From: Solidesulfovibrio carbinolicus
Lineage (GTDB): Bacteria > Desulfobacterota > Desulfovibrionia > Desulfovibrionales > Desulfovibrionaceae
DNA length: 64,000 nt
Assembly: GCF_004135975.1 (NCBI RefSeq)
Contig: NZ_CP026538.1
Span: 558,001 to 622,000, forward strand
Reading direction: 5' to 3'
Made by a program: the position numbers and the translations under genes. How positions within the stretch are numbered: position 1 is the stretch's first letter; every line of letters begins with the position of its first letter. Of this stretch, positions 8,506 to 15,744 are shown piece by piece. Below the pieces are notes generated by a model, which had not been told where the DNA came from, did no database searches, and worked only from the letters and a program-made list of their open reading frames with translations.

Positions 8506-9570
8506 ATGGACAGAAAAGCGCGTTCCGACTTGCGCATCGGGCTGTTGTTCCACAAAAATCCCTTGGCTGCGCCCGTAGGCATAGATTTGGTGCGCTTGAG
8601 GGGCCTGTCCCTGGGGCTGGCGCGCCTCGGTGCGAACGTCGCCGTTGTAGCCCCGGTTGCCCGTGAAGGAGGTCGGTTGGGGCCGGTCCCGGTGCTGCCT
8701 TTGGCTGTTTTGGCTGAGGCGGGACGCTTTGATGTCCTCAAAACATGCTACCATTTTTCCCTGGAATTGCTTGGCAGCTACGACGGTCCCCTGGTGTGCC
8801 GGTTCGTGCGCGTGGTGGATGAGACGTTGCCGCAGCGGGACGCGCCCTTTCGAGAACGGCTGTTGGTTGCCCAATCCATCGCCCGGGAGCGGGCCTGGGG
8901 CGTCGTTACCAACAATGCCTTCAATGTACGGCGCTGGCGGCAACGCTATGGCGACAGACAGCGTGTGGCTATGATCCCCACGGGGTGCCCTGCGTCACTG
9001 CCGCCGCTGGGACCGAACCCTTTTGCCCCTGAGCTTCCGCCGGTGCTGTTTCTCGGCTCCCTGGCATCCAGACGTATGGCCTCCATGTTGTCCGAGGCGG
9101 CTGAACGCCTGCGGGAGCAGGCTGTCGTGCACTTTGTGGGCCGAAACAAGACTGATCTCTACGGTGGGCGGACCATCCCGGTGTCGCCGTTGGTCGCGAT
9201 CCACGGCGAAATGGAGGAACGGGCAACATGGGACTATGTACGCCATGCTCGTATCGGGCTGGCCCTCGCCGCCGGTCCGGACGTCTTTGACAATGACCTT
9301 TCCAAGGTCGTGGCCTACCTGCGTGGAGGGCTGCCGGTGCTTGGTGAGGCGCGCCTGACCAACTCCCGGATTTTTTGCCGACACGGCTTCGGAGCCGTGT
9401 TCCGCTACGGCGACGGTCATGATCTGGCGGCTAAGGCCGGGGCAATTCTTGCGGCGGATTACGAGGCTCACCGCGCTTTGGTCATGACCGATACTGCTTC
9501 TCGTTATTCCTGGGACGGATTGGCCGTCGCACTGTTGTCTTTTTGCCGAATGGCGGTCGGAGCTTCGTGA
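8506..9570 (+). CDS. Putative glycosyltransferase (GT4-like)
   Basis: A 354-residue protein that reads like a GT-B fold transferase. It has an N-terminal IGLLFHKNPLAAPVGIDLVR, mid-protein VAMIPTGCP, VLFLGSLASRRM and VVHFVGRNK, and a C-terminal LSKVVAYLRGGLPVLGEARL. The strong E-x7-E motif is not obvious, so assignment rests on overall layout and neighbours. ATG 8506 is chosen because upstream residues would run into the divergent gene; its ribosome site is weak. No signal peptide or membrane helix is seen. It is the last gene of the polysaccharide-type block, and AT-richer mobile DNA begins right after its stop. Confidence 0.65.
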   Translation: MDRKARSDLRIGLLFHKNPLAAPVGIDLVRLRGLSLGLARLGANVAVVAPVAREGGRLGPVPVLPLAVLAEAGRFDVLKTCYHFSLELLGSYDGPLVCRFVRVVDETLPQRDAPFRERLLVAQSIARERAWGVVTNNAFNVRRWRQRYGDRQRVAMIPTGCPASLPPLGPNPFAPELPPVLFLGSLASRRMASMLSEAAERLREQAVVHFVGRNKTDLYGGRTIPVSPLVAIHGEMEERATWDYVRHARIGLALAAGPDVFDNDLSKVVAYLRGGLPVLGEARLTNSRIFCRHGFGAVFRYGDGHDLAAKAGAILAADYEAHRALVMTDTASRYSWDGLAVALLSFCRMAVGAS

Positions 9571-9604
9571 GTGTGCCCCTCTCTCTCCTTCCGAGCGTCA
9601 CTTG

Positions 9605-10081
9605 CTATTTGGGTAACCTCCCTCGCGATTTTCGCTTTCGGGGGTAAACCCATTTCGAGATGCGGTTGGCCATTTTGTCTATTTCATCCTCAGAAGGGTC
9701 ATTCATTGGCAACATATCGCGAGCCATTTTTCTCATTGCATCTGCTGCGTTGTAGCCTTGGCTGATTAGCTCTTCGAAGTCAGACTGAGTGAAGCCGATA
9801 ATTGCTTCAGTATGACTCAAGCTAGCCCCTGTTACGGGTCTTCCTCGTCGTCTTTTCCCTTCAAGTAAATCTGCTGCATACTCTAATATTTCAGTGGGTA
9901 TGTTCGTTTCGATCAGATTTCTTAGGGAAGTTGCGATAAGTTTTGGTGAAATATTTTTTCCTGAAGCTATTATATCTGCAATTTTGTCTAGGTAATGATC
10001 CTGGAGTGCCAAGCTTTCTGCGGCATCGTGTCTGCCCTCTTTGCTTAGAAAATCCCAGGCGATGATTTTTCTTGTTGCCAT
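9605..10081 (-). CDS. Hypothetical protein, AT-rich orphan
   Basis: A 158-residue protein that I do not recognise. It starts MATRKIIAWDFLSKEG and ends with a very basic tail (YPRKRKSRGRLPK); a basic GKRRRGRP segment sits near residue 84. The pattern of charged helices plus basic linkers suggests nucleic-acid binding, but no domain is identifiable. Base composition is clearly lower in GC than its neighbours, a sign of transfer. It is convergent with the glycosyltransferase (34-bp gap). Its 5' end lies only about 40 bp from the left hairpin of the IS200 element, and no good ribosome site precedes ATG 10081. The insertion may therefore have removed its promoter or true start. Confidence 0.5.
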   Translation of the reverse strand: MATRKIIAWDFLSKEGRHDAAESLALQDHYLDKIADIIASGKNISPKLIATSLRNLIETNIPTEILEYAADLLEGKRRRGRPVTGASLSHTEAIIGFTQSDFEELISQGYNAADAMRKMARDMLPMNDPSEDEIDKMANRISKWVYPRKRKSRGRLPK

Positions 10082-10122
10082 GTATGACGCTTTGTAAAAG
10101 CAATATAATAATAACGAGTAAA

Positions 10123-10141
10123 CCCCCGGCTCTGCCGGGGG
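10123..10141 (+). repeat. IS200 left-end hairpin
   Basis: A perfect 8-bp stem with a TCT loop. The same stem recurs at the right end with loop TTT, so it is a paired terminal structure of the element. In the IS200/IS605 family such hairpins are the binding sites of TnpA. Confidence 0.8.
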
Positions 10142-10170
10142 ACTCACAAAGTTTGACAGTTCCGGGAATC

Positions 10171-10221
10171 GGAAGCCTCCATCGCTTGAACCGCTCAAAG
10201 TTCAAACAGACGGAGGCTTCC
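10171..10221 (+). promoter_or_regulatory. Start-site hairpin that can mask the tnpA ribosome site
   Basis: GGAAGCCTCC at 10171-10180 is perfectly complementary to GGAGGCTTCC at 10212-10221. The second arm contains the GGAGG ribosome site of tnpA, 6 nt before its GTG. In RNA this 10-bp stem would hide the ribosome site. Such a 5' leader structure is known to depress translation of the Salmonella IS200 transposase. Confidence 0.65.
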
Positions 10222-10222
10222 T

Positions 10223-10651
10223 GTGAACGACTACGAAAGCCTAAGCCACTCGGTATGGGACTGCAAGTACCACGTGGTTTGGATCCCAAAGTGCCGCAAA
10301 AAGGTTCTGTATGGCCAACTACGCGTGCATATGGGTGAAGTTTTGAGGGAACTGGCCCGGCAGAAGGAGAGTAGGGTGGTCGAGGGGCACCTTATGCCTG
10401 ACCACGTGCACATGCTCATCTCCATCCCTCCAAAATATGCAGTCGCTTCTGTTGTTGGTTTCGTCAAAGGGAAAAGTGCGATTCACATAGCAAGAAGTTT
10501 TATGGGGCGACGAAGGAACTTCGTGGGACAGAACTTTTGGGCGCGAGGCTACTTCGTTTCAACCGTCGGCCTGGATGAGGCTCTTGTTCGTGAGTACATC
10601 AGAAAGCAAGAGCATGAAGACCGTAGACTCGATCAGCTCAAATTGATGTAG
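10223..10651 (+). CDS. tnpA: IS200/IS605 family transposase (Y1, HUH)
   Basis: A 142-residue single-domain Y1 transposase. The metal-binding HUH motif appears in MPDHVHMLISIP at about residues 58-69. The conserved opening SVWDCKYHVVWIPKCRKKVL is present, and the catalytic tyrosine is likely the one in ALVREYIRKQEHEDR near the C-terminus. Family members cut and join single-stranded DNA at end hairpins, often at replication forks. The length is complete and the frame intact, so it may be active. GTG 10223 is preceded by GGAGG at 10212, which is buried in a predicted hairpin. Confidence 0.92.
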   Translation: MNDYESLSHSVWDCKYHVVWIPKCRKKVLYGQLRVHMGEVLRELARQKESRVVEGHLMPDHVHMLISIPPKYAVASVVGFVKGKSAIHIARSFMGRRRNFVGQNFWARGYFVSTVGLDEALVREYIRKQEHEDRRLDQLKLM

Positions 10652-10712
10652 CGGTTGCCGCCTTCAGGCGGCTCCAGTTCTCACCGCTTTGAGCGGTTAA
10701 CTGCCTTGCATG

Positions 10713-10731
10713 CCCCCGGCTTTGCCGGGGG
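10713..10731 (+). repeat. IS200 right-end hairpin
   Basis: The 8-bp stem is identical to that at the left end, with a TTT loop. It lies about 60 bases after the transposase stop and marks the right side of the element. Confidence 0.8.
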
Positions 10732-10798
10732 TAGCTGACTTTATATGCACAAACCGATTGTCGCTATGGTTCTCAATAGATAAAAAAGATGATCTGTG

Positions 10799-11053
10799 CT
10801 ACTTGTAAACATCTCCCCGGAGTCCAGCCTTGAAGATGAAAAGGCGCTCAGGTTCTGAGGGGAAGAGAATGCGCACCCCACCTACTCGAAGCCGAAAATC
10901 ATGAGGATGCGGTTGCAGCCGCTTGATGTCTAGCCCATCGAAGTCAGAGGCCAAAAGCCGGGACACGGCCTCCTTGATTTTCCTCCTTTGCGCCTCGGGC
11001 ATAGACAGGATGAAGGCGTTGGCCTTCTTGCTGATGACCAGCTCACGTCCCAT
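10799..11053 (-). CDS. RelE/ParE-superfamily toxin
   Basis: An 84-residue protein reading MGRELVISKKANAFILSMPE and later LKRLQ-like DIKRLQPHPHDFRLRVGG, ILFPSEPERLFIFKAG. This is the compact alpha-beta fold sequence pattern of RelE/YafQ mRNA interferases, including the basic DFRLRVG strand before the C-terminal strand. It sits directly downstream of a small antitoxin-like gene. Two starts are possible: ATG 11053 (used here) or TTG 11065, which would overlap the antitoxin stop by seven bases. The pair lies inside the mobile region and may stabilise it. Confidence 0.75.
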   Translation of the reverse strand: MGRELVISKKANAFILSMPEAQRRKIKEAVSRLLASDFDGLDIKRLQPHPHDFRLRVGGVRILFPSEPERLFIFKAGLRGDVYK

Positions 11054-11058
11054 GCCGG

Positions 11059-11259
11059 CTACCAATCGGCCATGGCCTTGCCGAGGTCCAAGGCCTCGCC
11101 CCGGGCAAGCGCATCGTAGGCTTCGCGGCGCTCTGCTTTATCCTTGGACGTTAATTGCGCGTCCCCGAGCAGTTCAGCTTGAATGGCTTCCCATTCCGCC
11201 AAGGGGATGACCACGGCGACACGGTTGCCCTGCTCGTCTGTCTGGTATTGGATGCTCAT
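11059..11259 (-). CDS. Antitoxin of RelE-type pair
   Basis: A 66-residue acidic protein, MSIQYQTDEQGNRVAVVIPL followed by EWEAIQAELLGD and a charged C-terminal half. The N-terminal strand and the VVIPLAEWEAI block are typical of Phd/YefM-like or other short antitoxins that bind DNA as dimers and wrap the toxin with the C-terminal tail. ATG 11259 has an AAGGAAGG ribosome site 7-10 nt upstream; longer starts lack one. It precedes the toxin with almost no spacing, the usual antitoxin-first order. Confidence 0.7.
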   Translation of the reverse strand: MSIQYQTDEQGNRVAVVIPLAEWEAIQAELLGDAQLTSKDKAERREAYDALARGEALDLGKAMADW

Positions 11260-11322
11260 GCACTCACCTTCCTTGCCTGCAACCACGCGGGTGATCGGCG
11301 GGCGGTCTCGTGACACGGTTTA

Positions 11323-12510
11323 TCACCGCTCTTTTCCCAGGGAAACCACCTTGCGCCCCGTGGAGTCCCCAGGCGTGCCAACGTTCCCCAAAAGATTGCC
11401 GGCCACCTCGGATGCCTGTTTGAGGGCGTCATCACGCAGATGGCTATACCGCTTCGTCATGTTGGGCGATTTGTGGGTCAGGAGCTTTTGTAGCGTCAGC
11501 ATGTCAACCTCGCCGCTTGAGGCCAGGGTCGACGCGAACAGGTGTCGTAGACCATGCAGGGGCCGGAAGTCGGCAGGGAGCCCGGCGCGGGCTTTGATGC
11601 GGTTGGATGCCACCTGGATGGTTACACGCTGCTTGCCGCCCTGGCCGGGAAATACGTAGGGCGAATCCGCCACATGGGGATGGGAGGCAAGAACGGCCCT
11701 AGCTGCATCGTTGAGAGGGATTTTCTGGCTCTTGCCGCCCTTGGGGTGGCGGATGTGGATGAAGCCACGTTCGAAGTCGATGTCGCGCCACTCGAGCTTG
11801 AAAAGCTCTCCGCGCCGCATGCCGGTGAACATGGCGAGCCGCATGAAGTTTGCGGCCTGGATGTTGGGTTCGTCTTTGATGGCCTGGACCAGCCGGGCCA
11901 ATTCGTCAGCATCCAGGTCTTCTGTGGTCTCGTTGTCGACTCTGGGCATGGATATCGTCTGCCGGCGCGGGGCCGGGGAGTCGCACAGGCCCTTTTTAAC
12001 GCCGAAGCGCACCAGTCGCTTGAACAGAGCCAGGACGTGCTTGACGGTTTGCGGCGACTTGCCTTGCTTGAGCAGGCGGGAGCGCAGGCGGTCCAGGTCC
12101 AAGGTCAGGACTTCGGCCGGCTCTTTCTCCCCGAAGGCGGGCTTAAGGTATTTCTCGAATCGGCTCCGATCCGTGGTCAGCGCCGCCCCTGGCGTTTTGT
12201 GGGAAGAATACTCGGCCCACAGCTTCGCCAAGGTCCACCGGCCAGCCTCGGCTTGCTTGGCGGCTTCCTCAGCTTCACGGCGGGCGTTATTCGATGGGGA
12301 CCGGCCCTCGATGCGCTCCGCCCTGATCCGCGCAGCTTTGGCGGCGGTCATGTTGTCCTGAAACTGGCGGCCCACCTTCTCCTCGATGAGACGCCCGTCG
12401 CGGCGATACATGACGTAGAAAATGCGTTCGGGCTTGCCCGAAGCCACGGCTTGCCCTTCGATGAAGTAGACGCCCGGATAGTCGGTCTTGAAGCGTTTCT
12501 TGGCTGGCAT
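11323..12510 (-). CDS. int: Site-specific tyrosine recombinase (phage-type integrase)
   Basis: A 395-residue integrase of the P4/XerC type. An N-terminal arm-binding-like region is followed by a core-binding SAM-like domain (about 90-190) and the catalytic domain (about 200-375). Catalytic residues are visible: Arg232 in TGMRRGEL, His319 and Arg322 in LHGLRHLFAS, His346 in LTHKSPNMT, and the nucleophile Tyr355 in TKRYSHL. ATG 12510 has a GGGGAGG ribosome site about 9 nt upstream; a TTG at 12519 would touch that site. Its 5' end faces the tRNA-Glu fragment 165 bp away, as expected for an integrase next to its attachment site. Confidence 0.93.
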   Translation of the reverse strand: MPAKKRFKTDYPGVYFIEGQAVASGKPERIFYVMYRRDGRLIEEKVGRQFQDNMTAAKAARIRAERIEGRSPSNNARREAEEAAKQAEAGRWTLAKLWAEYSSHKTPGAALTTDRSRFEKYLKPAFGEKEPAEVLTLDLDRLRSRLLKQGKSPQTVKHVLALFKRLVRFGVKKGLCDSPAPRRQTISMPRVDNETTEDLDADELARLVQAIKDEPNIQAANFMRLAMFTGMRRGELFKLEWRDIDFERGFIHIRHPKGGKSQKIPLNDAARAVLASHPHVADSPYVFPGQGGKQRVTIQVASNRIKARAGLPADFRPLHGLRHLFASTLASSGEVDMLTLQKLLTHKSPNMTKRYSHLRDDALKQASEVAGNLLGNVGTPGDSTGRKVVSLGKER

Positions 12511-12674
12511 GGCCGGCAACCTCCCCCCTAAAAATCGCTCCCAACGCTATTCCCAACATGCAAGGCAAAATTATAGGGGAATAGGGAGAAGTCAAGGGGA
12601 AAGAAAAACCAGCTATATCAGGATATTTATGAGGTAGGAAAAATCGGAAGAAATTGAGAGGAAGGCATATTCAT

Positions 12675-12721
12675 GGCCTTTCACGCCGGTAATAGTGGTT
12701 CAAATCCCCTTGGGGACGCCA
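12675..12721 (+). other. 3' fragment of tRNA-Glu(UUC): probable attachment site
   Basis: From GGC through CTTTCAC (anticodon loop, anticodon TTC), GCCGG, the variable region, TTCAAAT (T loop) and CTTGGGGACGCCA, the sequence matches the 3' two-thirds of a bacterial tRNA-Glu ending in CCA. The acceptor 5' strand, D-arm and first bases of the anticodon stem are missing. The T stem reads AGTGG where AGGGG would pair, one mismatch, which suggests decay. An adjacent tyrosine integrase makes this the chromosomal remnant left when an element inserted in the tRNA gene. Confidence 0.75.
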
Positions 12722-12732
12722 AGCTCATTCAA

Positions 12733-12759
12733 GGGTTATCCTTCGGGATAACCCTTTTT
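12733..12759 (+). terminator. Rho-independent terminator after the tRNA-Glu fragment
   Basis: GGGTTATCC-TTCG-GGATAACCC is a perfect 9-bp stem closed by a UUCG tetraloop and followed by five T. It sits 12 bases after the CCA end of the tRNA fragment, where the terminator of the original tRNA gene would be. Confidence 0.85.
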
Positions 12760-13056
12760 AGTTGTGGACTCACAAAAGGATGGATTGTTCACTATTCCAC
12801 CGGCGGCCGTGTAAAATTCCCGTGGATTCAGCCTGCTGGACGCGCTATTGAGGATATAACGCCAAGGGCGACAAAGTCTGTTCTTGTGGAGCGGCTTGAT
12901 ATAATTTTCATCAATTTCATGGTGTTAAGGAGTGGCAGCCCAGGGATTGCCGCAGGCTGGCGTGGCCGGTTGGCGAGGGGTGAACTCCCTGCCGCCAGAG
13001 CTTGTCGCCACCGCTGGAGTGGCCCGGGAATTCACAATAACGCAGGAGCTTTTACG
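12760..13056. other. Non-coding spacer right of the attachment site
   Basis: About 300 bases without a convincing gene. A TATAAT at 12900-12905 could be a -10 box for the small acidic protein that follows, but no good -35 box is seen at the right spacing. The only open frame here runs through the tRNA remnant and its terminator and is not credible. Confidence 0.4.
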
Positions 13057-13263
13057 ATGAAAAAAGCCCATTTGAAGAAGCTGGAAAAGGCCGCGAACTT
13101 CTTGCGCGAAGTGTATGACGATCTGGAAACCGAAGGCAGCGACGATTTTGACGAGTTCGGCTCCCGGCTGGATGAGGCGGCCGCCGCGATAGAAGACATT
13201 CTTGAGGATGTGGAATCCGCTTCCAAGGACGATGACGCGGATGAAGGGTTTGAAGTGGAGTGA
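13057..13263 (+). CDS. Small acidic protein, hypothetical
   Basis: A 68-residue protein starting MKKAHLKKLEKAANFLREVY and ending in a strongly acidic tail rich in D and E. The heptad-like first half and helical middle (FDEFGSRLDEAAAAIEDIL) suggest an all-alpha protein, maybe a coiled coil. No family is recognised. ATG 13057 has CAGGAG about 8 nt upstream. A small membrane ORF follows 13 bases after its stop, so the two may be co-transcribed. Base composition is back to that of the host. Confidence 0.6.
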   Translation: MKKAHLKKLEKAANFLREVYDDLETEGSDDFDEFGSRLDEAAAAIEDILEDVESASKDDDADEGFEVE

Positions 13264-13276
13264 TGGACTTCACGGT

Positions 13277-13486
13277 ATGAAAAAAGTTCTCACCACCGTT
13301 TTTGCCTGGCTGGTCGGCGGCGCGGTCCTGGTCTACCTGGGCGTGGTCGGGGTAGGGACGGGCAGCTGCAGTCCCTGAGTGGCCATGGGCGCATCGGGAG
13401 TCGCGGGTTACGGCTCCTATATCCTGGCCAGATGGTTCGGCAGGGGAAAGTCCAAGGGCCGGGACCAAGGTTCGCCGCCGCGGTGA
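13277..13486 (+). pseudogene. Small two-helix membrane ORF interrupted by in-frame TGA
   Basis: ATG 13277 opens a frame encoding MKKVLTTVFAWLVGGAVLVY and a further hydrophobic stretch, and stops at TGA 13376-13378. The same frame goes on without a gap (GTG 13379) to VAMGASGVAGYGSYILARWF and a basic tail, ending at 13486. Read through, it would be a 69-codon protein with two membrane helices. The TGA could be a nonsense mutation, a true stop with restart at the adjoining GTG, or (less likely) a selenocysteine codon; no clear SECIS-like hairpin is seen just downstream. No good ribosome site precedes the ATG. Confidence 0.4.
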
Positions 13487-13712
13487 TCGCCCCACGCGCC
13501 TGACGGCGTTCGGGCGCGCGCCGTGCCAGGCGTCCTGGCCGGCCGGCCGGTCCAAACGGGCAGTCCTGAAGCGCGTTGCACCGTCGCCGGAGGACGGCGG
13601 CGACTCCCATGAGGCTTGCGCCGTGCGGCCTACGGCTCTTGCCAAGTTTCCGGGTTCGGGTATCCTTCCTGGCAGCTTCGCGACAACGCCGGACCGCAAG
13701 GGAGCTTTGCCG

Positions 13713-13967
13713 ATGCGTATGAAACCTTCCCTGCTTCGCGCCGCCCTGCTGGGTCTGTGTCTGCTGTTGGCTGTCCCGGAAATGGCCCTCTCGGCCTCAA
13801 TGCCTGCACAGGCCGCCCCGGCCCCGTCGGGCCGGGTGAACCTGGAATTCGGCCAGGGCGTGCACTGGCTGCAAAACGGCAATGGCGTCGTCATCAAGCT
13901 GCGTACCGTCACCAAGGGCGTTTCCCTCGACCTGGGGGCCGACGGCCTGGTCATCAAGTTCAAATAG
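13713..13967 (+). CDS. Small exported protein, hypothetical
   Basis: An 84-residue protein with a clear signal peptide: MRMKPSLLRAALLGLCLLLA followed by VPEMALSASM, with cleavage likely after ALSA. The mature part is about 55 residues and ends in a strand-rich segment (GVSLDLGADGLVIKFK). No family is recognised. ATG 13713 follows AAGGGAG at about 8 nt. It may be co-transcribed with the TerB/DUF697-like gene that starts 87 bp later. Confidence 0.6.
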   Translation: MRMKPSLLRAALLGLCLLLAVPEMALSASMPAQAAPAPSGRVNLEFGQGVHWLQNGNGVVIKLRTVTKGVSLDLGADGLVIKFK

Positions 13968-14054
13968 GCGTCCGCGGGACGCCCAAACCAGACGGAATGC
14001 CTGCCTGCGGCAGCCCATGGCAGCCTCGGGCAGGAAGATCCGGGAGGCCGGACC

Positions 14055-15014
14055 ATGACCAGCCAGGAACAACGGGCGATTTTGACGCTTTGTCTGATGG
14101 CCGCCTTTGCCGACGGCGGCAACGACGCCACGGAGCGTGAGCAGATCCGGAGCATCGCCGAAGGTCTGTCGGCCGAGGCCGCCCAGGAGTTGTCCGGGCT
14201 GTATCAGGACGTGCTGCTCGGCCGCGCCTCCCTGGAGACGGCGGCCTCGGCGCTGGCCGACCCGCAGGTCCGCCAGTTGGCCTATGAAATGGCCGTGTGC
14301 GTGTGCGACGCCGACGGCGCGCAAAGCCCGGCCGAAGGGGATTTTCTGGAACGCCTGCGGGCCGCCCTGGCCCTGGACGTCGCCGCGTCCCGGGAGTTTG
14401 CCCACGCGGCGGCGGAAGTGGCCGACGCGCCCCTGGAAGCCGGACCGGATCCGGCGGCCACGGCAGCCCCGGCCGGCCCGGCCAACGCCCCGGCCGTGGA
14501 CGCCCAGGCCCTGGACAAGACCATCCTCAATTATGCCATCTTAAACGGCGCGCTGGAGATTTTGCCCCAGTCCCTGGCTTCCATGGCCATCCTGCCGCTG
14601 CAGCTCAAGATGGTCTACGCCGTGGGCAAGACCTATGGCTTCGAGCTGGATCGCGGCCACATCAAGGATTTCGCGGCCGCCCTGGGCGTGGGGTTGACCG
14701 GGCAGTTCGTGGAGCAGATCGGGCGAAAGCTTCTGGGCGGCCTGTTTAAGGTCGCGGGGGGCGACTTCTTCGGCGGCGTGGGCAGCGCGGCCACGGGCGC
14801 GGCCTTTTCCTTTGCCACCACCTACGCCCTGGGCCAGGCGGCCAAGCTGTACTATGCCGGCGGCCGCTCCATGGACATGGAGCAGCTGCGCCAGATGTTC
14901 GCCTCGCTTTTGGAGCAGGGCAAAACCATGCAATCGAGCTACGCCGAGGCCATCCGGGAGAAGTCCCGGACCGTGGACGTCAATCAAATCGCCGCCCTGG
15001 TGCGGGGACAGTAG
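14055..15014 (+). CDS. TerB-like / DUF697-type protein
   Basis: A 319-residue protein in two parts. Residues 1-120 look like a TerB-type all-alpha domain (ILTLCLMAAFADGG, EREQIRSIAEGL, AVCVCDADG). After a Pro/Ala-rich linker, residues 155-290 resemble the DUF697/YcjF-type membrane-associated domain, with LPLQLKMVYAVGKTYGFEL, LGVGLTGQFVEQIGRKLLGG and an Ala/Gly-rich amphipathic stretch. Such proteins are linked to envelope stress or metal stress, but no activity is proven. It is followed after 27 bp by the DUF3124 gene, probably in the same transcript. Confidence 0.7.
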   Translation: MTSQEQRAILTLCLMAAFADGGNDATEREQIRSIAEGLSAEAAQELSGLYQDVLLGRASLETAASALADPQVRQLAYEMAVCVCDADGAQSPAEGDFLERLRAALALDVAASREFAHAAAEVADAPLEAGPDPAATAAPAGPANAPAVDAQALDKTILNYAILNGALEILPQSLASMAILPLQLKMVYAVGKTYGFELDRGHIKDFAAALGVGLTGQFVEQIGRKLLGGLFKVAGGDFFGGVGSAATGAAFSFATTYALGQAAKLYYAGGRSMDMEQLRQMFASLLEQGKTMQSSYAEAIREKSRTVDVNQIAALVRGQ

Positions 15015-15041
15015 GCCGGCCGGGAACTGGGAGGGCGCATC

Positions 15042-15527
15042 ATGGGTCGTTTGTCGTGGCACAGCATTTTCCGGGCGCTGGCGTTTTGCGCCGTGCTGAC
15101 GGCTTTTTGCCGGCCAGCCCTGGCCGGTTCGGAGTTGTTGCGCGGGGGCACCTATTTCCTGCCCGTCTACTCCCACATCTACATCGGCGACCGGGCCAGG
15201 CCGTTTCTTCTGGCCATCACGGTGAGCGTGCGCAACACCAGCCTCACCGAGCCCATGACCCTGACGGCGGCGGATTTCTACGATTCCGACGGGACTCTGC
15301 TCAACCGCTACATCGATGCCCCCAAAACCATTGAGCCTTTCGGCTCCATGCGCCTGACCGTGGCCGAATCCGAGAAGCACGGCGGGGCCGGGGCCAAGTT
15401 CCTGGTCTCCTGGACCGCGCGCACGCCCGTGACCGCGCCCCACGTGGAAGCGGTCATGATCGGCAGCGGCGGTCAGCAGGGCATTTCCTTCACTTCCCAG
15501 GCCGTTCCCCTCAAGATTGAGCGCTAG
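15042..15527 (+). CDS. DUF3124 domain-containing exported protein
   Basis: A 161-residue protein with an N-terminal signal peptide (hydrophobic residues 10-28, ending in RPALA). The mature part matches the DUF3124 pattern: LPVYSHIYIGDRARPFLLAI, then SVRNTSLTEPMTL, RYIDAPKTIEPFGSMRLTVA and C-terminal VEAVMIGSGGQQGISFTSQA. The family is predicted to be periplasmic with a beta-sandwich; its role is unknown. It follows the TerB/DUF697-like gene closely. Confidence 0.8.
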   Translation: MGRLSWHSIFRALAFCAVLTAFCRPALAGSELLRGGTYFLPVYSHIYIGDRARPFLLAITVSVRNTSLTEPMTLTAADFYDSDGTLLNRYIDAPKTIEPFGSMRLTVAESEKHGGAGAKFLVSWTARTPVTAPHVEAVMIGSGGQQGISFTSQAVPLKIER

Positions 15528-15652
15528 TGGCGTCTTCCCAAAAGGCGCAGCCCGTTGGCCGCTGGGGTAGTGGCGGCTTTTGTCAAGGGCCACCGCCTGT
15601 CATGATGGGCCATAACATTGGCCCAGGCCCTGTGCCCTCTTTTCCCATGGTT

Positions 15653-15711
15653 GGGGTCCGGGGGGATCATCCCCCGGGTGGGTCCAGGGCAAAGCCCTGG
15701 CCGCCGGAGGC
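15653..15711. repeat. Palindromic intergenic element, copy 1 (long form)
   Basis: GGGGTCCGGGGGGATCATCCCCC is followed by an extra hairpin (CCAGGGCAAAGCCCTGG) and then the shared tail GCCGCCGGAGGC. Four other copies in the window share the same layout. It lies between the DUF3124 gene and the K+ channel gene. Confidence 0.7.
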
Positions 15712-15744
15712 GTCCTTTCAGGAACGTCAACGCGGGGACGCCCC

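Larger units (their letters stand above)
10115..10740 (+). mobile_element. IS200-type insertion sequence (single tnpA)
   Basis: The element contains only a Y1 transposase, which is the IS200 layout (no tnpB). Each end carries the same imperfect palindrome: CCCCCGGC-TCT-GCCGGGGG at 10123-10141 and CCCCCGGC-TTT-GCCGGGGG at 10713-10731. These are the subterminal hairpins that the transposase recognises as single strands. Further hairpins after the gene (10657-10672, 10683-10697) fit the internal structures of this family. Exact tips cannot be set because the family makes no target duplication; the coordinates given are approximate. Confidence 0.8.

Noticed and set aside
12673-13056. Upstream extension of the small acidic protein to 196 residues
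   Set aside because: It would translate the tRNA-Glu remnant and its terminator; ATG 13057 has a clear ribosome site.
13376-13378. Selenocysteine codon in the small membrane ORF
   Set aside because: No convincing SECIS-like hairpin directly follows; kept only as a low-probability option.
14541-15593. A 350-codon minus-strand frame opposite the DUF697-like and DUF3124 genes
   Set aside because: The plus-strand genes have signal peptide and family motifs; the antisense frame has none.
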